A stretch of 64,000 nt of DNA from Macrocybe gigantea (taxonomy: Eukaryota; Basidiomycota; Agaricomycetes; Agaricales; Callistosporiaceae): NCBI GenBank assembly GCA_011319805.1, contig SJRY01000065.1, positions 186,001-250,000 on the forward strand, given 5' to 3'. Under the pieces are notes generated by a model that worked only from the letters and a program-made list of their open reading frames with translations, had not been told where the DNA came from and ran no database searches. Positions 59,505-64,000 of this stretch are shown in pieces. Positions within the stretch are counted from its first letter, which is position 1. Each line of letters starts with the position of its first letter. The translations under genes and the position numbers were made by a program.

Positions 59505-62500
59505 TCACGTTAGGCGCTTGCAATAGTCCGGATTTCCTTTAGGATTCTGCGAATAATGAACGATCTTCGCTCAAGCCCAGAATCCATGGCTTGGAACTCA
59601 CCAATGCCCACGTAGGGAACGGTCGAACCGTTCCACTTCCACCACCTACTGCAAACGTGTAGACGAAAACCATGACCTGGTCGCTATCTTCAGTCCCGTC
59701 AAAGCAGGGAATTATTCACAAACATACCGAGGTGCCTCCGTCCAATGCAGCACTCAACAGGAAGCTGTGAACATGATTAGACTCCACTTGACATGGACAT
59801 ATTTCAATACATAGCTGACTTGTATTTACGGAACCATGTAGCACGATATCTATGAACATTAGAAGAACTACCGATGCTGGAGGATAGCATGGACGCACTT
59901 GCGGAGATAATACTGTGAGAGCACCGCGAGCAGGAAAGATGAGAAGATGCTCGAGTTGATACCGACGCTCAAGAAACCAAGCTCAGCTTGTTCAACAGCT
60001 TCAGCGATGAAATACGAAACAGGCAGCACCGGCAAGAGAACGCACCAACTAGGATCGGTGTGAACACGTAGTTGAAGCCAAATTTGGGGTACTTCTTGTG
60101 CAGATACCAAAATGGTATCGGGAATCCGAGACCAGCAAGAAGCATGTACGGTACGAACTGGGCGGTGGAACCATTAGCCTCAGGCGAATGTCTGAGAAGA
60201 GTCTTACACCATAGCGGGTTCCGGTAGCATAGAGTGGTTTTGCCAGTGCTCCCCAGGCGATAGCAGCACTGTTGTACGCCTGGACCTAAAGCAATGACAT
60301 TGCTCATTGATAACTATCCGGAATCCCTAGAAAGGCTAGATATACCTGTTGACCCGACCAGACATTTGAGCCCTGTACATCTCTGAGAATTTCTCTCTGG
60401 GAGCTGGTAATTGTCTGCAGATAATCTCAGAAATGTTTTCTGTCTTCAATATCTCAAACTTGGATGGGCACCTTCATAATAACGAAATTCAATAACCCTC
60501 CCTGGTCCTCAAAGTTAATATATCATCCAACTCTGTCGGATGCACTTGATCTTACGATGATTGTACCAATGACCTGGACGGTGAACGTCACTCGTGGCGG
60601 AATCTTGGTATATTGACCCTATATGGGCAGGCCTTCAGAATCATTTCTGATAAGATTTCAGGTAAACATTACCAGTTTCAAATCTTTGAGGAGTGCAAGA
60701 GACTGCAAAACAGGATTATATCCATACATGGTGAAGTACATGTTCGCAACAGGCTTTCCAGGAATGATAGCACCTCCAAGCATCTGTGAAGTGCATTCAC
60801 AAGGAAGTCATGATACAGTGAGATTCTGTGATGTACCTGGACCATATTTTCAATGCTAGGTGCATATCCAACCGTGGCATACAGCTAGAAGAGTCAAGTA
60901 TAAGTCCCTTGAGTCGATTCCAGGTGTCCTAATTCGCTCACTGTGCCGATGATGGGAACGAACATCCAAGCCAAAATAAGCGCTACGAAAAGGCCCCACC
61001 ATGGCAAACCTGATTTGGCAGCATATATCGTTCCGAGCGAAATGCCAGTCATCCCTATGAACATAGCGAGGTACCACCAGTTCGAAATTTCTTTATAAAC
61101 CTGCATTAAATTCAGAAAACTGCCAGCTGAGTTAGATACTTAGATTTAAAATGAGCGTACCTTCATTTTGAGATAATGGGGGTCCAGACATCTGTGTTTC
61201 TATGGATGGATGGATCAGCTCTGCTCGCAAAAAAGAGGCAAGAGAATATACCCTGCTATCCATTATAATGTTATATACTGTTCGGGAATGCCATAGGAGG
61301 AAATGGGTGACAGCAGCTAGTTCAGAATTGTTTAGCAGACTAAACTCATGCAATAGTCGATATCACCATACCACCGATATACATCGTCCTGCTGACTTTG
61401 AACAACAACTGTGATGCTGCATACCAGGGCAGCCCCTGAGTGAGATGGGTCATTAGAGCATCAGGAATTCAGTCAGATTGGAATACTGCTTACTTGCTGG
61501 GCCAGTTTGTCAGGATTCAGAGTGAAATCATCATTCAGTATGGCCAACTGATCATATTCCGTTCCTATCTGCATGTCAGATGAAGCTGAATCAGAAGCTA
61601 TGAAGTTTTTATTGTACCATTCTGGTAGAACAAGAGTTGTGTTAGAAATGGGAAATTCTGCGTATTCCAAACATTCATTGCATAGCAGGCACTGAATGCA
61701 ATCCTGCGATTAAGATTCAGCATTTTGTGAAATATGAGATACTTAGAAGAAATAGAAAGACAGACATGCAAACAGCACAACCCGCATAGAGGGACAGTTG
61801 AGTAGAGAGAGGTGTGAAAAGCGAGCCGATAGATCCACCACCTGAGCCTACATATGCCCAGTCAAGAGAGAGGGAAAAAGCTCCCAAGCCTTCATTTCCC
61901 GCAGCGCCGCCTGGACGAAAGCAGGTTTGGTTAGACCGATCAAATGAATCAACAATTTGCACACGATGGAACAGGACGCGCCAAAAATCCGAGTGAACCA
62001 TGCACTATTTTGGTTTGCTAGACAAAAGATGCTGATACCAGTCAAAGTTCTGGGGCGCACACAGTACATGATCAGCATCTGCACATAGTTTGTAGATACG
62101 AACATACGGAGCAATATATTCCTAGAAACATGCATCAGCACTATTCCGTTTGTACTTCCAACTAACATCAAGACGTACTGGGAACCATTCCCAAATGAAG
62201 ATAGCAATAAATATAATCCAGAAGAACTTGAAACGCTTCCTCTGCATGATGGCTGCTTGCCCTCTATGCAGTGCATCAAAGAGTTGGACCTGAGGCATCA
62301 GTTGTGGGTAAACAGCAAAGGTTGGGTAGACGAGGAAGCTCCGCATGATGCCTACACCACAGACAATGAGGGTGGAGTGGAGGACAACAACTAAATAACC
62401 CACCAGCAGTGCCATAGCCAATAAGTTGCGATCCAATAAGGCTAAAGGTTAAGTATCAGTAACGCCTAGGCTTGACTCTTCAAGTGACTTACGTGAAAAT

Positions 62501-63500
62501 ACCAACAGCGGATTAGGTCGCACATTGTAATACAGATCTTGTGCAGCAAATATGCTGATGGCAAGTGCAGACGACGATGCGGTCGATGACATTATAGTGA
62601 TAGCAACGTGCTCCTTGAGATCTACAGCCAATGGATCGAGATAGATCCATTGCGATTCAACATTGGAACATACTGAAAGGCCCTGGATTCATCCACCTAT
62701 GGAGTCCGCAAAATTATTGCTGCAGGACAAAGAGATGTAGAAAATTTCAAACCTGCAAAAACGATTGTCTGACGTCTTAATTCGGGAATTGTCACCAGGA
62801 CCAGGAATAATTTCTTCGAGGGCCTGGTAACTGTTATAGTCATTTTGAAGGTGGCAGTTTTGCTATCGGCTTGCATACCTTGCCCATAATATATGAAATG
62901 ATCTAAAAAAAATATGAGAATGATTCTGAAGATTTTGAATACTGCTGACCTGCAAAAATAGTTGACTGACATAGACCTGCAAGCAAGATGAGTATTCGTA
63001 GTCACGATTAATACACAGACTCACTGTTTGAGGTCGAAAATACTGTGAGGGTCAGCTGGATTTTCTTTTTCTGCACGAGTGGGACGCACGAAAATTTGGC
63101 CGAGAACAGCCCCAAAGCAAGAAAGACCAAGAGACAAAAACCACATTCTAAACGTAAAAATGGGGAGCGTAGTGTCATCATCAAGGGAAATAAGCCGAGT
63201 AGAATAATCAGCGTCGTTTTCTATCAGATATGCAGTAAGTAGCAGAAGGGTTTAATGTTGGCCCGAGCTACCGATTGGCCTCTCCTTCCCATCTTCTCCG
63301 AGGTCAATGAGCCGTGGACCTTCGGCATAGACATCCTCAGTCGCATCCTCTGCCCTATAACCTTTCTCATCCAGGTATTCATCCTTCTCATTCATGGTCG
63401 GTGGACGGCTGGCGACTTGTATGGCATCCTTCTCGATCTTCTTCTCATCGTAATCCTGGCAGTGTGTATGCTGCCGCGCGATGCTGGATATAAGCGACAT
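59505..63500 (-). CDS. OPT-family oligopeptide transporter
   Basis: A gene of many short exons; I resolved both ends but not every junction. Exon 1 is 63500-63272 and exon 2 is 63220-63090. The acidic N-tail is followed by the family block FTFRMWFLSLGLSCFGAVLG, then YFRPQTVYVSQLFLQ, NPGPF, LKEHVAITIMSSTASSSALA, QLFDALHRGQAAI, KRFKFFWIIFIAIFIWEWFP, WWYLAMFIGMTGISLG and a C-terminal FPTWALNPKGNPDYC before TGA at 59505-59507. These are proton-coupled importers of tetra- and pentapeptides or glutathione with about 14-16 membrane helices. I cannot exclude a frame break in the unresolved middle. It lies outside the obvious biosynthetic set, though peptide export or import near such clusters is not unusual. 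Confidence 0.8.
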
Positions 63501-64000
63501 TATACCTGGAAGGGATGAGAGCGACCTCACTCTTAGAGAGACCCCTTCTCACGCAAGAACGTCACTATTTAATGTATGCCCTCGTTAGAAGCACATGTGA
63601 CAATGAAGAGATAAGGGCACTTAATTCTCCCAAGCCTTCGAGCTGAGAGCTGCCAAGCAGAAGTTAAAATAGATAGGGCAGAATACGCAAAAGCAGGATT
63701 GGTCACCAGACTCTAGAGACACTGCCTGTATATCCACCTATGAAAAAAATAGACGAGGTAGGGCCGAGACTTCGGGAGATGAATATCTGGAACTTACGGG
63801 CCTTATAATGCACCATGTGGTGATTGAGCAGGAACTTGACGTTCGCTCTCCTTATGCAGACCTGCCATTGAATGCAACTGTCAAGATAAATTTAAAAGAG
63901 GGATTGACACATCGAAAAAACCAAGGTAATCCTTTCGTGCCACCTCCGACTGATGCTTAGGGCGCGATCTTAGAATTCCAAGAAAGTGTTGTCTTGGAAA
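63501..64000. other. Right edge of window, no gene recognised
   Basis: This is the promoter side of the OPT transporter. No convincing open frame or RNA gene reaches the window end. Confidence 0.45.

Overview
The window is nuclear DNA from a filamentous basidiomycete, most likely an agaricomycete. Genes are split by many 45-70 nt GT-AG introns with a minority of GC-AG introns. Protein families are fungal: a Skt5-type protein with a CaaX end, a Rieske-tailed nitrite reductase, agaricomycete-style P450s and a fungal flavin halogenase. All models below were spliced by eye from the DNA, using paralogues and family motifs to choose splice sites.

Layout. 0-7 kb: a small CYSTM-like gene (-) and a large BTB/CAP-Gly gene (+) sharing a 0.4 kb promoter, then a Mn-superoxide dismutase (+). 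8-16 kb: two tandem nine-exon FAD oxidases of the berberine-bridge type (+), with a short orphan gene between them. 17-25 kb: a 14-exon DHA1-type MFS transporter (-), an unresolved decayed membrane-protein-like stretch, and a GH35 beta-galactosidase (+). 25.6-38.7 kb: a nitrate assimilation cluster with two tandem nitrate transporters (-) followed by nitrate reductase (+) and nitrite reductase (+). 40-43 kb: a Chs4/Skt5-type chitin synthase activator (-). 45-57 kb: a compact set of P450, NmrA-type reductase, flavin-dependent halogenase, DOPA 4,5-dioxygenase-like enzyme and a second P450, all on +, with two non-autonomous DNA transposons lodged between the genes. 57-63.5 kb: eIF2-alpha (-) and an OPT oligopeptide transporter (-).

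How they fit together. The two transporters, nitrate reductase and nitrite reductase make a complete route from external nitrate to ammonium, with AGATAA-type sites upstream of the reductase. The 45-57 kb genes look like a small specialised-metabolism cluster that could oxidise, ring-cleave and halogenate an aromatic or terpenoid scaffold. No backbone synthase is present in the window.

Five otherwise well-preserved genes (second FAD oxidase, GH35, nitrate reductase, nitrite reductase, Skt5) each carry one apparent small frame break, four of them next to a short homopolymer. Consensus errors are the simplest explanation, so I do not call these genes dead. The most distinctive observations are a conserved 3-nt microexon in both P450s and a 981-bp hAT-like element whose empty site survives in another copy of the host repeat in this same window.
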